Part shown: positions 22,291-32,748 of the stretch, piece by piece
Numbering within the stretch: position 1 is the first letter of the stretch
Layout: each line of letters starts with the position of its first letter
NCBI GenBank assembly: GCA_016802295.1
Contig: JAESIW010000020.1
Location: forward strand, 6,480,556 to 6,544,555
DNA from: Brachionus rotundiformis
Taxonomy: Eukaryota > Rotifera > Eurotatoria > Ploima > Brachionidae
Direction of reading: 5' to 3'
DNA length: 64,000 bases
Translations under genes and position numbers: made by a program
Notes under the pieces: model-generated
Database searches by the model: none
Seen by the model: the letters and a program-made list of their open reading frames with translations, nothing else
What the model was told of the DNA's origin: nothing

Positions 22291-23040
22291 TTTAAAGATC
22301 TAGCTTTGCCAAATTTGGCTATACTTTAATCTCTTTAAAATTACTTGTAACCACTACTTTTAACCTAAAATTTTACTGAGTTTTGGAGATAATTATAGCA
22401 GACTTATTTTATCATGTGAGAGCACTAAAGAGTTTTGGCATAGGCATAAGGATTCTTTGCCTATATTGAGTGAACTAGCTTTGATTTTGTTAAAATATAA
22501 ATAGTTCGAGTGTTTGTGTAGAACGCTTTTTTAGTTTATGTGGAATTTATCAAATAAGTTTAATCAAAGCAAGGAAACTGATCTTTTTATATACAGGTGT
22601 ATGCTAACAGAAAATTTTAAAATTATTAAAGAACTTAATGAAGATCAAGAATAGTTTTGATTTTAATTGATTTAAATAAATTTTTATTTTCAATTTTTTT
22701 AAAAATTTGAGATTATTTTAAATGTCTCAACACAAATACAAGAAATCCAAAAACTAGGTATTTTCAAAACTAACCCTAACCCATAAATTTGGCTAAGTGA
22801 GTATTGGGTATGGAATGAGTGTAATATACCTTAGTCAACCCAAAATCCAATTTTTTTTCGGGTACATAAAATTGCTTGTAACAGAATCTTGCCTTAATAG
22901 AAGCTAATTAAGCTGATAAACAAAGATATTCAAAGTATGTTAAGGTTTTATAACAATATATGTACCAAAAAAAATTTTAATAAACCTTGCTATAATTCAC
23001 ATTATTTCAACTTATTTTAGAATTCTTACAATGAAAAAAT
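22291..23040. other. Intergenic, nothing recognised
   Basis: AT-rich with no supported coding, repeat or RNA feature. Confidence 0.5.
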
Positions 23041-23305
23041 TAAATGGTAATGGTGAAGTAATTTGGACTATTTATGGTCACTCACATGCAGTCTCATGCT
23101 TGGCAAGGATCAACAATCGATATTTTATATCTGGGTCTTTTGATAGATATTTCAAGATTTGGGATCTTGTTGATTAGTCGGAAAGATTTAGCTATCCAAG
23201 TAGCTAAATTACGGAGTGGAGTATTTTGGCAATGGATTTATAGAGGTCACATCACATAATAAAATTTTAATAAGGGAAATACATTTTTAACAAAAGGCAA
23301 TAAAT
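23041..23305 (+). pseudogene. 3' fragment of the secreted WD40 gene
   Basis: Matches 10718-10975 (last blades, stop region and 3' flank) at high identity. It still encodes HSHAVSCLARINNRYF and SGSFDRYFKIWDLVD, followed by a stop where the intact gene has Gln, and more stops after. The signal peptide, cysteine-rich part and earlier blades are absent. Like the intact gene it lies just upstream of a 7TM receptor gene, so it is the relic of a co-duplicated neighbour. Confidence 0.9.
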
Positions 23306-24322
23306 ATTTACTGAATTGAATATTTTTTATATGCTTGATCAAAAGATAAAGGTAGGTCCTGCCAAATCAGCAATAAACAAAAATCTTAAATAGTTACTTT
23401 ATGCTTCTAAAAATAAATGCAGATTTATTATAATTTGATATTTTTAACAAGCTTTTAAAAAAAATTAATTAAAATTTAATTTAAATAAATTGAAATTGGT
23501 TGATAAAACTGATTTAGTTCAGCTACCAATTTAGTTCTAAAAGTGTCAAAGCTAATGAATTTAAACTTTAAAGTCTTTTTGATTTGATTTTAAATAATTT
23601 TACTCTAAAAAACATTTTTGATAATTTTCCAACCAAGTCTCATCAAGTCTAGAGTGGTATTGTTTAAAAAAGACATCCGATATTTTTATCATCCATTAAA
23701 AAACATCTCCATTTTTAAGTTTTATCTATGAAGTTGTGAGGATAATTAAGGATGTTTTTTATTGTTATGTATAGTTTATTTTTTCACTTGAAAATTTGAT
23801 GTTACATTTTGGTTTTGATGACGGATGTCGTTTTTAAACAATACCAATCTAGACAGAATTTAAATATTTAGCTATTGCTAAATGCTAACATAAATGACTT
23901 AAGTAATTAATATTTTGTATTAATCGAAATAAAAAATAGTAAATGACTTTATATTTGAGGAAGATATTTTCAAATAGATTTGATTTGGATGAAAATTTTA
24001 AACGAATTTTCGATTTATTTAGTAATAATTCAAAAAGGAATAAGGAAAAAAATTATTTTTATTAATTGTGACCAGCTTAAGCTTTTTGTTGTTATTTTTT
24101 AAAAAATTATAATGAATCCTTCAAAAAAATTAAAAATAAATACTATTGATATTTTAGAACTAGTTATTTTGGAAGATTTTTTTTAAATTGTTTGATTTAA
24201 ATGAAAATTAGCTACAGTTTGTCAAAATTAATAAAATTAAAAAAAATTATTTTCGTAAAAGAATATCTAAAAAATTAATATATAAATTCTTTTTAAATAC
24301 AAATTCTTGATATTTTTATAAT
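23306..24322. other. Intergenic between the WD40 relic and receptor B
   Basis: Contains the short inverted-repeat element at 23652-23849. Bases about 23863-23915 recur upstream of the third receptor copy (36433-36483). The last ~120 bases match the proximal upstream of receptor A. Confidence 0.6.
23652..23849. mobile_element. MITE-like element flanked by TA
   Basis: The left end GAGTGGTATTGTTTAAAAA and the inverse of the right end GATTGGTATTGTTTAAAAA differ at one base. Both ends abut a TA inside TCTAGA. TA target duplication and a length of ~200 bp suggest a Tc1/mariner-type non-autonomous element. No coding capacity. Confidence 0.65.
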
Positions 24323-26563
24323 ATGAATTTTAATTTTTTGATACCAATTTTGGTAGTCGTTTTTAGCCGGTCTGTTTTTGCGCAAGAAATTGAAGCTTTT
24401 CAAAGCAAATATGTCAAAATTAAAAGACCCAATACGTTGACATTCAGTGGCTTTGATAATTTTTCCCAGCTAAATATAAAATCTTTGGACATGGTTTTTA
24501 AAAATACTCTTTTCATCATTGATTTTATACCAATTCGAAAAATACATTTGGGCCTTTTTCTTGAAATTAGAAAGACTGATTCTGAATATAGAAATTTAAT
24601 AATTAAATTTTTCTTTATTAATTCAATAAGCGTTTATAAACCTATAATTATACCAAAAGATCCAAAACAACAACTTATGTCATTAGTTTTTTTTCATTCT
24701 AAATTAAAGTCACTCGATGAATGCAGCTTTAACCGGTCTCTTAATTCAAGCTTTGGCAAATATTTGCTTTCAATCGAATTTGCATTCAGTGTCAAGTACT
24801 TTCCAAATACATGTCCATTATTTTTAGCTCATTCAAATTTAAATGAGTTAAAATTAAATGGTTTGGCAGACTGTTTTCTCAAAAAAAACATGATCTCTTT
24901 TGACCAAACAATTGAACCACGCCAATTAAATACTTTTTTTAAAAATATAAATTTTGATTTTTTCAAAGGTTCAGTTAGAAAAAGCCTAATCTTATTTACA
25001 AATTGTTCAAATTTATATTTTAATGGACTGATTGACTATATTGATGCAGATGCACTTGAATCATTAAATTGTCCAGTTATAAATATAGATATGAACCAAA
25101 AGCTCTTGATGAATGGATTCAGTTGGTTGAAAGAAATTAACAAAAATGTTATGGTAAATTTGAGTAATCGAAGTGAACTGGAAAATAACATGGATAAAAT
25201 TGTCTTTGTTTTTTTAAATTTCGATTATTTTTTCAATCAAGATTACAGGTATCCTGATGAGGATTTTTGCTTTTTCAAGAATATTCCTGACCAAAGGATG
25301 ATATTTGTTTTACCAAAGTACAATTTCAATAATGGAAAGTGTTCTTGTCTTCTTATTTGGATTTATAAATACAAACCTAAAACTGTATTCCCTATTTGTA
25401 AATTACCACATGACATGAAAAATTCAATTATCAAGTGCCAATTCGATTTATTAGTTAATAAGTGTAATAAGAAATTTAGATTTATTTCTAATTCAGATAT
25501 GGTTAATTATTTTGAGATTTTTTATTTTATTATTTTAGTTTTAAAGCTAATTTTTGCAATAATTGCACTAATTACAAACACTTTAAACGCCATCATACTA
25601 ATTAAAATATATAAAAGTTCCAATTTGGACAAAAATTCCACTATTACAAAAGCAATGCTCATGAATTCAATGGTAAATTTGGTTTATGTTTTGATAGAAA
25701 TATTCCATATTTCAACTAGATGTGTTTCTTCCAATTCTGTTTTTTGTTCACCAATACATACAAAAATCTTCACCCAAATAATGGAAATCTATTTGGCTAA
25801 ATTTGGTAAAAATGTCGTCAAATTGTTGTCAAATGTATTACACTTGCTGGTATCTGCCAAGAGACTAATGAATCTAAATTCCTTTTTTAAGAACAGCTTA
25901 ACTAGTTTATATAAAAGAATATACATAAGAATATCCGGCTTATTTCTTCTAATATTTTATCTAATCAATGAACTTGTCTCGACTTTTTTAATGAATAAAC
26001 TAAACACTAATTTGGTAAATAAAAATGAGGTTAATAACTACGTTGAGTATCCTAGTACCAACTCTTTTTTTCTTACCTATTCTTTACCGTTGATACCTGT
26101 CTTTTATTCCGATATAATTGAATTCAATATAATTTTTATATTCTATATTATTAATTTTTTATTTAATCGTTTATTGTGTACAATATTTTTTTTTCTGATT
26201 GAATTAAAACTTTTTTTAGATTTTCGTTCATTACTTTTTAAAAAGGAAATCCTGAATTTGAAAAAGTTAGTATCCAAAAAATCGAGACAAGATAAAACCC
26301 TTAATGCTATTATATTAAATATAATATTTGTTACAATTTTTAGAGCTGCTGAAATACTCATATTTTGCTTTATTATCTATCAGAAATCAACTAGCTATAC
26401 ACACTTCTTGAACCTATGTTATAAATATAAGAAAGCTTGCACAATTATTCAAGAATTTTCCGATCTATTTTTTTTGATACCAATTTCATTAAATACAATT
26501 TTTTATTTTTTCATCGATGAAAAATTTTATGAATATTTTAATATATTTTTTTATTTATATTAA
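24323..26563 (+). CDS. Large-ectodomain seven-helix receptor-like protein, copy B
   Basis: An intact 746-residue paralogue of copy A, intronless, with the same plan: signal peptide, ~380-residue ectodomain, seven hydrophobic segments, NTIFY in TM7. Identity is patchy. Ectodomain residues about 100-295 differ from copy A by one residue, and TM1-TM3 is nearly identical. Residues 297-400, the TM4-TM5 loop and the C terminus (here ending FFYLY) differ clearly. This points to gene conversion after duplication. Both frames are fully open, so both are probably functional. Ligand unknown. Its upstream neighbour is only a relic of the WD40 gene. Confidence 0.8.
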   Translation: MNFNFLIPILVVVFSRSVFAQEIEAFQSKYVKIKRPNTLTFSGFDNFSQLNIKSLDMVFKNTLFIIDFIPIRKIHLGLFLEIRKTDSEYRNLIIKFFFINSISVYKPIIIPKDPKQQLMSLVFFHSKLKSLDECSFNRSLNSSFGKYLLSIEFAFSVKYFPNTCPLFLAHSNLNELKLNGLADCFLKKNMISFDQTIEPRQLNTFFKNINFDFFKGSVRKSLILFTNCSNLYFNGLIDYIDADALESLNCPVINIDMNQKLLMNGFSWLKEINKNVMVNLSNRSELENNMDKIVFVFLNFDYFFNQDYRYPDEDFCFFKNIPDQRMIFVLPKYNFNNGKCSCLLIWIYKYKPKTVFPICKLPHDMKNSIIKCQFDLLVNKCNKKFRFISNSDMVNYFEIFYFIILVLKLIFAIIALITNTLNAIILIKIYKSSNLDKNSTITKAMLMNSMVNLVYVLIEIFHISTRCVSSNSVFCSPIHTKIFTQIMEIYLAKFGKNVVKLLSNVLHLLVSAKRLMNLNSFFKNSLTSLYKRIYIRISGLFLLIFYLINELVSTFLMNKLNTNLVNKNEVNNYVEYPSTNSFFLTYSLPLIPVFYSDIIEFNIIFIFYIINFLFNRLLCTIFFFLIELKLFLDFRSLLFKKEILNLKKLVSKKSRQDKTLNAIILNIIFVTIFRAAEILIFCFIIYQKSTSYTHFLNLCYKYKKACTIIQEFSDLFFLIPISLNTIFYFFIDEKFYEYFNIFFYLY

Positions 26564-27195
26564 CAAATAATTAATATATTAATATATTTATAATTTTTTA
26601 AAATTATTTCAATATATATCTATTTTTTATAAAAGAGCAAATTTTGAAATATTCAACTGTTTGTCTGTCAACTGTAACAACAACTTTATGATTATTGAAA
26701 GTTCCTATTTCAATGTATTTGTTTTGTAATTAAACAATTTGATACAGAATTATCATCTTGGAAAAGATTATGGTCAATTTTGGATGATATTTATTTAAAG
26801 CGAAAAGGCAAAAACCCTATTTTAAAATTACAACCATTTTAAAATTGAAAAGTATCAAACATTAAATATTTATGAATAAAATTAATGTTTAAAGTTCAGA
26901 ATAAACTTATAATATTTGCTTAAATAAATTTAGATTATTAAGCAATCTCAAGTAAGAACATAATGATTTGAAAACACAACTACTCTAAACAAAATGAGAT
27001 TATTATACACCTAAATTTTCTTTTAATTGACATTAGATTAATTTAAATTAAAAATTTTAATAAATTTTGATAAAAAAATTTATTTAAAAATTTTATCAAA
27101 TCTTGGTCCAACTTTAATGGACATTAAAACAGAATACTAAAAATAAATAAATAAAATTAATATTTCAAATGTGTTTAGGCTCTGAATCAAAAAGC
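26564..27195. other. Intergenic between receptor B and TMEM45 copy 2 (convergent)
   Basis: AT-rich 3' flanks of two convergent genes. No separate feature recognised. Confidence 0.5.
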
Positions 27196-28239
27196 TCATA
27201 CATTTTCATCAGTGATTGCAAAATTTCCTTTGGAATTTCTATTTTTTTGTTTGTTTATAGTATGCTCAAAAGTGCTGTCTTCTGAATCAGAAGTGTCCAA
27301 AGCCAAAAATTTCATTTCCCTTCTGTCACCAAAGCACTCATCGTCCACACAATTTAAAATTGAGTATCGCGAACCATTAATTACTTTTTTCACAAACCAA
27401 AATTGCAAAAACAATGCCACAATAATGAGCATTACGTGCCAGCAGTAACAAACAGTGGCGATCATAACATTGGTGTGTTTATTGAGGTCCCATTGAAAAG
27501 CTGGATTATCTGTAGGCGGGTAAAGCATGAATCCGACCTGATAGAACCATGTACCCTGAAGAATGGTGAACAAAATTCGGCCATAGGTGAACAAAACTTG
27601 TTTTGGATTGTAGGCTTCCAGACATGCAAATATAATACAACCAACTACTGCATAAACTAAAAGTACATGGACATAAACATCAAGAGGCTCTTTTCCGTGC
27701 AGATGGAACGCGAACAGAAAAGCCTCGACAGAAAAAGCCATAATTCCCATTGCGTACTCAATTTTTTTTGGCAATTCGACTCCATGGTGAACCATTATTT
27801 CAACAATGGCACCAATGATGAATGCGGAATACATTGTAATGTGCTGAATATTTCCATAGGCTATATTGTAATGCTTGTATAGCTTTTGATGGTCGTCAAT
27901 ATCAGCAGCTCGCTTGTGACCATGATCCCCATGTGACTCCATACTTGGCATATTGAGCTTGTTAAGTTCATCCAAAGTCAAATAGCTAATACTATAACCT
28001 GTGTAGCCCTCGATAACCAGGGCTATAAATGCCAAAACTGCTTTTAAATAGCTCTCAATTGGTGCACTACGCAAGGTTACACAAGGTAAAAACAAACACG
28101 GCATTGTCACACTGCTTTTATAACCTTTTTTTGGATTTTTGCGGCTTTGAACAAATCGTATGGCGGTCACAAAACCCCACCAAAATGCGAATACTATAAA
28201 AAATGTTCCAGGTAATAAATGACCGCCAAGAGAACCCAT
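27196..28239 (-). CDS. TMEM45: TMEM45-like (DUF716) multipass membrane protein, copy 2
   Basis: A 347-residue intronless coding region. The start at MGSLGGHLLPG aligns with copy 1. The frame stays open 12 codons further upstream, but those codons hold an apparent splice acceptor (ATTTTATTTTAG just before the ATG), so a 5'-UTR intron is likely. Family signatures (LHGKEPLDVYVH, QGTWFYQVGFMLYPP) are intact. The central part (27487-27848) is almost identical in DNA to copy 1, including silent sites, while the first ~120 codons and the tail (ending FAITDENV) differ. It is inverted relative to copy 1 and lies on the far side of the duplicated receptor. Role unknown beyond the family. Confidence 0.92.
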   Translation of the reverse strand: MGSLGGHLLPGTFFIVFAFWWGFVTAIRFVQSRKNPKKGYKSSVTMPCLFLPCVTLRSAPIESYLKAVLAFIALVIEGYTGYSISYLTLDELNKLNMPSMESHGDHGHKRAADIDDHQKLYKHYNIAYGNIQHITMYSAFIIGAIVEIMVHHGVELPKKIEYAMGIMAFSVEAFLFAFHLHGKEPLDVYVHVLLVYAVVGCIIFACLEAYNPKQVLFTYGRILFTILQGTWFYQVGFMLYPPTDNPAFQWDLNKHTNVMIATVCYCWHVMLIIVALFLQFWFVKKVINGSRYSILNCVDDECFGDRREMKFLALDTSDSEDSTFEHTINKQKNRNSKGNFAITDENV

Positions 28240-29456
28240 TTTTTTATTTCTAAAATAAAATAATTTTAAACTCAAAATCTAAGCTTTCTTTTTATAAATT
28301 AAAATTTGAAGTGTTTGCCTGAAAACGAGATATGATGCATAAAAAATTCTAAGGTTTGTTTAGTCATATTAATAAATTATTTTTTCTACCTTGGTTTTTT
28401 AATTACGCAATTAGTGGTTTTGGAAAAATTCAGAATTAACCAACAATTCAGATCAACTGATAAAAATTAAGGAAATCTTTATTTTTAAGAGGCTGAGAAT
28501 TATCTTATAGACAATTAAATAAACCTAAATTATATATTCTTTATTAAAATTTAAATAATTCATTATTGATTTTAATTTTTGTAGAAAAAATTTTTTTAAA
28601 ATAAGGTCTTGTTGAGCTTATTTTAAATTTAATTTATGACAACATGTATATGTAAATTGCATTTAAAAAATGACGCAAGCAAAATTTTAATTACTGAAAA
28701 TAGTATAAAAATTAGTTACAAAAACTTATTTAAAGAATGTTACCATAGATATAGGAAAAATTTTCTTCATAAAAACTAAAAAAAAATTATAAAAATATTT
28801 TTCATAGATTTTAATTCTCACAATTTTTCCAAAGAAATGGGTCTTGCATAATAGAAAAAGACAATAAAGGTAGTTTTATTTTTGTATTGAAGAGAGTGAT
28901 TTTAATTTTTGCAAAAATTATGAATTTTATTTCGACTTATTAATCGATTTTTTAAAATAACACATCAAAACAATTTAATTAATTGAAATTTATTTTTTTT
29001 AAGTAAAAATTAATTTTTACCATATATTTTATGATAAAAAAAGCAAAATAATCTTTAGGCTCGATAATAAAACAATTATCTTTTATTTTTGTCAGTATAT
29101 TATTTGAAATTAAATTCTTTCCTAACAACGATAAAAATTTAATTTGTCATTTTTTTAATCTATTAATAAGTCTTTTTACCACTTAAATGATATCAAGAAA
29201 ATAATTTTAAACGAATACAAAGATTTATAACTGATTAAACCAAAAATAAATAGAAAAATACATTTTTAATTTTCTTAAATATTTAAATTTTCATAATTTA
29301 ATTTGAGGTTTGCTTTTAATTTAAAAATAAATCTATTAAATATTTATACTTGATACTGCTTCAGAATAAATACACAGATATTCTGTTTAAAAATAACAAT
29401 AATTTGTTTTGAATGAGCGAATAAATTTACTTTATTCGATTATAATTTTTGATATA
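28240..29456. other. Intergenic, upstream of TMEM45 copy 2
   Basis: AT-rich, no gene recognised. The region nearest 28240 should contain the TMEM45 promoter and a possible 5'-UTR intron. Confidence 0.5.
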
Positions 29457-29525
29457 AGGTGCATGTCATTCAATACTTTTCGACATAACTTTTTTCCAAA
29501 TATCTTTATATCATTCCCAGGTCGG
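29457..29525. repeat. Dispersed repeat shared with 5206-5275
   Basis: Starts AAGGTGCATGTCATTCAAT and matches the 5206 copy for about 65 bases, ending where the AAGATCTTA-rich element begins. Confidence 0.6.
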
Positions 29526-30935
29526 AAATCTTATTTAAGATCTTATAAGATTGAATTAGACAAAAAATCCATTCAAGATCTTTTACCGTTCCTAAAAATT
29601 GTCTTTATTTTTCTTATTTAATAAGATTTTTTAAAACAATTTTTAAGGTTCTTGATTAGAATCTTAACGAATCTAGATGGAAAATTTCTTATAATATCTT
29701 AACTTGATATTAATTAAGATTCTTAAGTCGATTCTTGTAAAATCTTTGCCAATAGTTATTAAAAGTTCTTTATAAGATCTCATTTTTAAGTATTTCTAAG
29801 TCATTTTAAGATGAGATTTTTCAAGAAAATTTTTTAAGATCTTATTTTCTAATCATAAATAATCTTTTGCTATTAAGATAATATTAAGATCTGGTAAGTT
29901 ATAAGAAGAAAATGTCTTAAAGGTCTTAATAAAAAATAAAATAAGAAGAAAATAAGATTTTTAATGGAATTTTTATTTCAATGTGTTTGTTAATAAAATG
30001 ACTTTTAATATTTAATCGTGTTCATCTTCATTTAGATACTCAATCAAATAAAAAACATTGTCACTTTCTTCATAAATAATACACTTTGATATGATATCAT
30101 CGGCATAAATTATCAATATGTCGTCTGTTTTTTCACAAACTGATATAAATTGTAAAAAGTATTGTAAAGTTTGAAGATTATTGGAATTCTTACTTTTATG
30201 TCATCAAAAGACATGTCTTAGTCGTTTTTAAAGCAAACAAAAGAACATAAAAAAAATTTTCAATCTCTATAAAATAATTAACTAAACCAAAAAAACGATT
30301 TTCCTTCAACCGTGTACTTTATAGAATAACTTGAAGTATTTTCACAAGCTTTTTTGTAATTTATAGAATGAAAAATAGAGTTTTCTATCGAAATTCTTAA
30401 ACCGATAAAAACATCATCATCAAATATTTCAATCTCAAATTGTTCTTGCTCAAATCGATTTAATTTCCTTTTTGAATTCGGCTCTAAAAGTTGAACTCTT
30501 TTTTTGTTTATATTTTTTTCTCGTGAAAACTCAAAACAAAATCGTATAACTCTGAATTGTCATTATTGTGTTCAAAATCTTCTAAACGACTAGGAAGCTC
30601 AAAATATAATCCTGCATCTAGAAAATTTTAAGATAAATTATAATCAAAATAATAATTTTGATTTAAATTTACGATAATAAGTTTTTATTTAGATACAATT
30701 AAATTATAATTAAAGATCTTATATGGATCTTTTAAGAAACAAAAGTCTTAATTTTTTTAGTCTTAGTTTTACTTTTTTTTTCCTAAAAATCTCTTATAAG
30801 ATCCGATACCGAACCATGCAAAGTTCTGTTACTGAAAGTATAAGATCTTGTTTCAAGTTCTTACTCAGAATAAGCTAAGTTTCTTGATCTGATCTTAAGT
30901 AAGATCTTATCAAGATTTAGGTCATGGGATTATGA
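29512..30935. mobile_element. Inverted-repeat unit rich in AAGATCTTA motifs
   Basis: The first ~420 and last ~220 bases are crowded with AAGATCTT, TCTTATAAGAT and related palindromic words. The left edge (CATTCCCAGGTCGGAAATCT) and the inverse of the right edge (ATCCCATGACCTAAATCTT) align with mismatches, giving a unit of about 1.4 kb with long terminal inverted repeats. The core (30000-30620, minus strand) has broken coding-like stretches: KRKLNRFEQEQFEIEIFDDD near 30390-30480, and a possible last exon ending YLIEYLNEDEHD near 30010-30110. No family recognised; probably an undescribed or badly decayed DNA transposon. Confidence 0.5.
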
Positions 30936-30941
30936 ACTCTA

Positions 30942-32748
30942 CATTCTTTTACGATAAATTACGTAAAATTACTTTTGTAAAATTGCGATAATTTACGTAA
31001 TTAAATTAGTACGTCATTATCTTTTTTTTGGTAATAACCGATTGGTTCATTAGGGTTTTGGGGAAATTTTATCTTCAGTTGCTTTCTTAGCTCATTTATT
31101 ACATAAATACTTAATAGAATATATACATAAAAATATACAAATTGTAGAATCGTCCTCTTCACAATCATATGACTGTGATTTTGAATCTATTTTTCTTTTT
31201 AGTTGCGGGGATAATAAAGTTTCGTTTTCATCACTGTTAATTTTTGAATTATTGCCCATATCTGTTGTGGGTTTATTTTCAGCCATCGTGTCCTTGATAA
31301 ATTTAGTCCCCTAAAAAAATTCTTAATAAAAGTTAAAACACGATGGATGATGATAAAAAACTGTCTTCCTTCTAAAACTATAAATTTTTAGAATTTTCTT
31401 AAAAGTCTTGTTTAAAATAAAATTAACTTTAAGTATGTGAGAAAAATTATTTCTGAGAACAACTCTAAAGCCTCACAACGGATTAAAGCTAAGATTTTAC
31501 GACCTGTACTAGAACATATCATCACATTTATTAAAGCATAAAAATTTATACACATAAGAAATTTTATTTATAATTTTTTTTTAAACAAAAAATTAATTTT
31601 TGAGTGGCTAAATATTTTTTAAATTTTCAAAAATAAAAAGGAAAGATCTATTGAAAAAAATGGTTTTGAGTCTTCAGCCAAAATGGTAGTTGAAATTAAA
31701 GAAAAACTTGGGTTTAAATATTGGCATGAGTGTTTTTCGAAAATATTGATACAAAATGGGTACTATTTAATTTAATCTTTTAATTTGATAATCAATAAAA
31801 TATTTGTTTAAGGTTTCAGGGTGCGTCGTTTAAGTAAATGTCCAAAACTTAGCAATTTTCAAAAATTTGAGCGTTTTAATTGGTATCTACGTTTCAAATA
31901 TAAAGATTTTGAAAACTATGTTTTCGTGTATGAGACAACATTAGTTGTTTATGAGAAACCAAGATACCAATCATCTCGACCTAAAGCATTACCCTGTTCA
32001 TCTAAATTTGAGAGTAAAATTCATGTTTGGGGTGGGATCTCATTTAAAGGGGCATTTGGGGTATTTCTTTCAAATTTTTAATTGTTCTAAGTTAAAAATA
32101 ATTATTTAAGCTATTTAAATCAAATATGGATTCTAATCTTTACAGAGACATATTAGCTGAATAATTATTAAAGTTAATATGGCAGAAAATATAAGCTTCA
32201 CCAAGATAATGATCCAAAACACAAATCCAAACTTTGTACTGAATTTTTATAAAAAAATAGCATTAACTGGGTATGTTAAAAAATAATTATTATCAAATTT
32301 TGGATAATTTTTTAAAATAAAAAATTGAAAAAGGTAGAATCTCCACCAAATTCACCAGATTTAAATCCGCTAGAGATGCTGTGGTACGAAATGAAGGAAT
32401 TGCACATAAGAAGAGGATGCCGTAATTTTTGAGTTTCAAAAATCAATTACTCCAGCAATATGCCAGTCTTATATCAATCATTTAAATAAAGTATTTTTTT
32501 TAAATAATGTTTTAAAAAATGGATTTATACTTTTAATAAGGTAATAAACATCGTAATTGATAAAAATGGAGGTTGGTCAAACTGTTAGAAACAAAAAAAT
32601 TATTTTCGAATAAATTTGAAAATTTATGTATTTTTAATTTTATTTTTCTTTTTATTACCATAAATTACAAGATTTTACATGTAAAAAAATTATATTTTAC
32701 GTAAATTAACGTAAAATTACGTAAAATCCACGTGTCAAAGCATTACTG
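30942..32748 (+). mobile_element. Intron-containing Tc1-like transposon remnant
   Basis: Tc1/mariner transposase pieces lie at 31640-32500. Three apparent GT-AG introns join in-frame blocks: KILIQNG / VRRLSKCPKLS (acceptor TTTCAG near 31820); HVWGGISFKGAFG / LFKSNMDSNLYRDIL; and INW / VESPPNSPDLNPLEMLW. The HQDNDPKH block is also present. In-frame stops and one frameshift show it is dead. The right end reads CATTACTG followed by TA (32741-32750), as expected for a Tc1-type end (CAGT next to a TA duplication). The left end near 30942 is less certain; both ends carry TTACGTAAAATTAC-like words. A 64-codon minus-strand frame (31092-31286) inside the unit is unexplained. Confidence 0.72.

Noticed and set aside
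23041..23305. WD40 fragment considered as an exon of a functional gene
   Set aside because: In-frame stop where the intact copy has Gln, further stops after it, and no upstream exons; a relic.
28240..28275. Upstream extension of TMEM45 copy 2 by 12 codons
   Set aside because: The extension is not shared by copy 1 and ends in a splice-acceptor-like sequence just before the conserved start.
30000..30120. IIYADD string on the minus strand, resembling a reverse-transcriptase active site
   Set aside because: No other RT block surrounds it and the neighbouring residues do not fit; taken as chance.
31092..31286. 64-codon minus-strand frame (MAENKPTTDMGNNSKIN...)
   Set aside because: No motif, no visible partner exon with agreeing phase, and it lies inside the Tc1-like unit. 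Mentioned there but not called as a gene.
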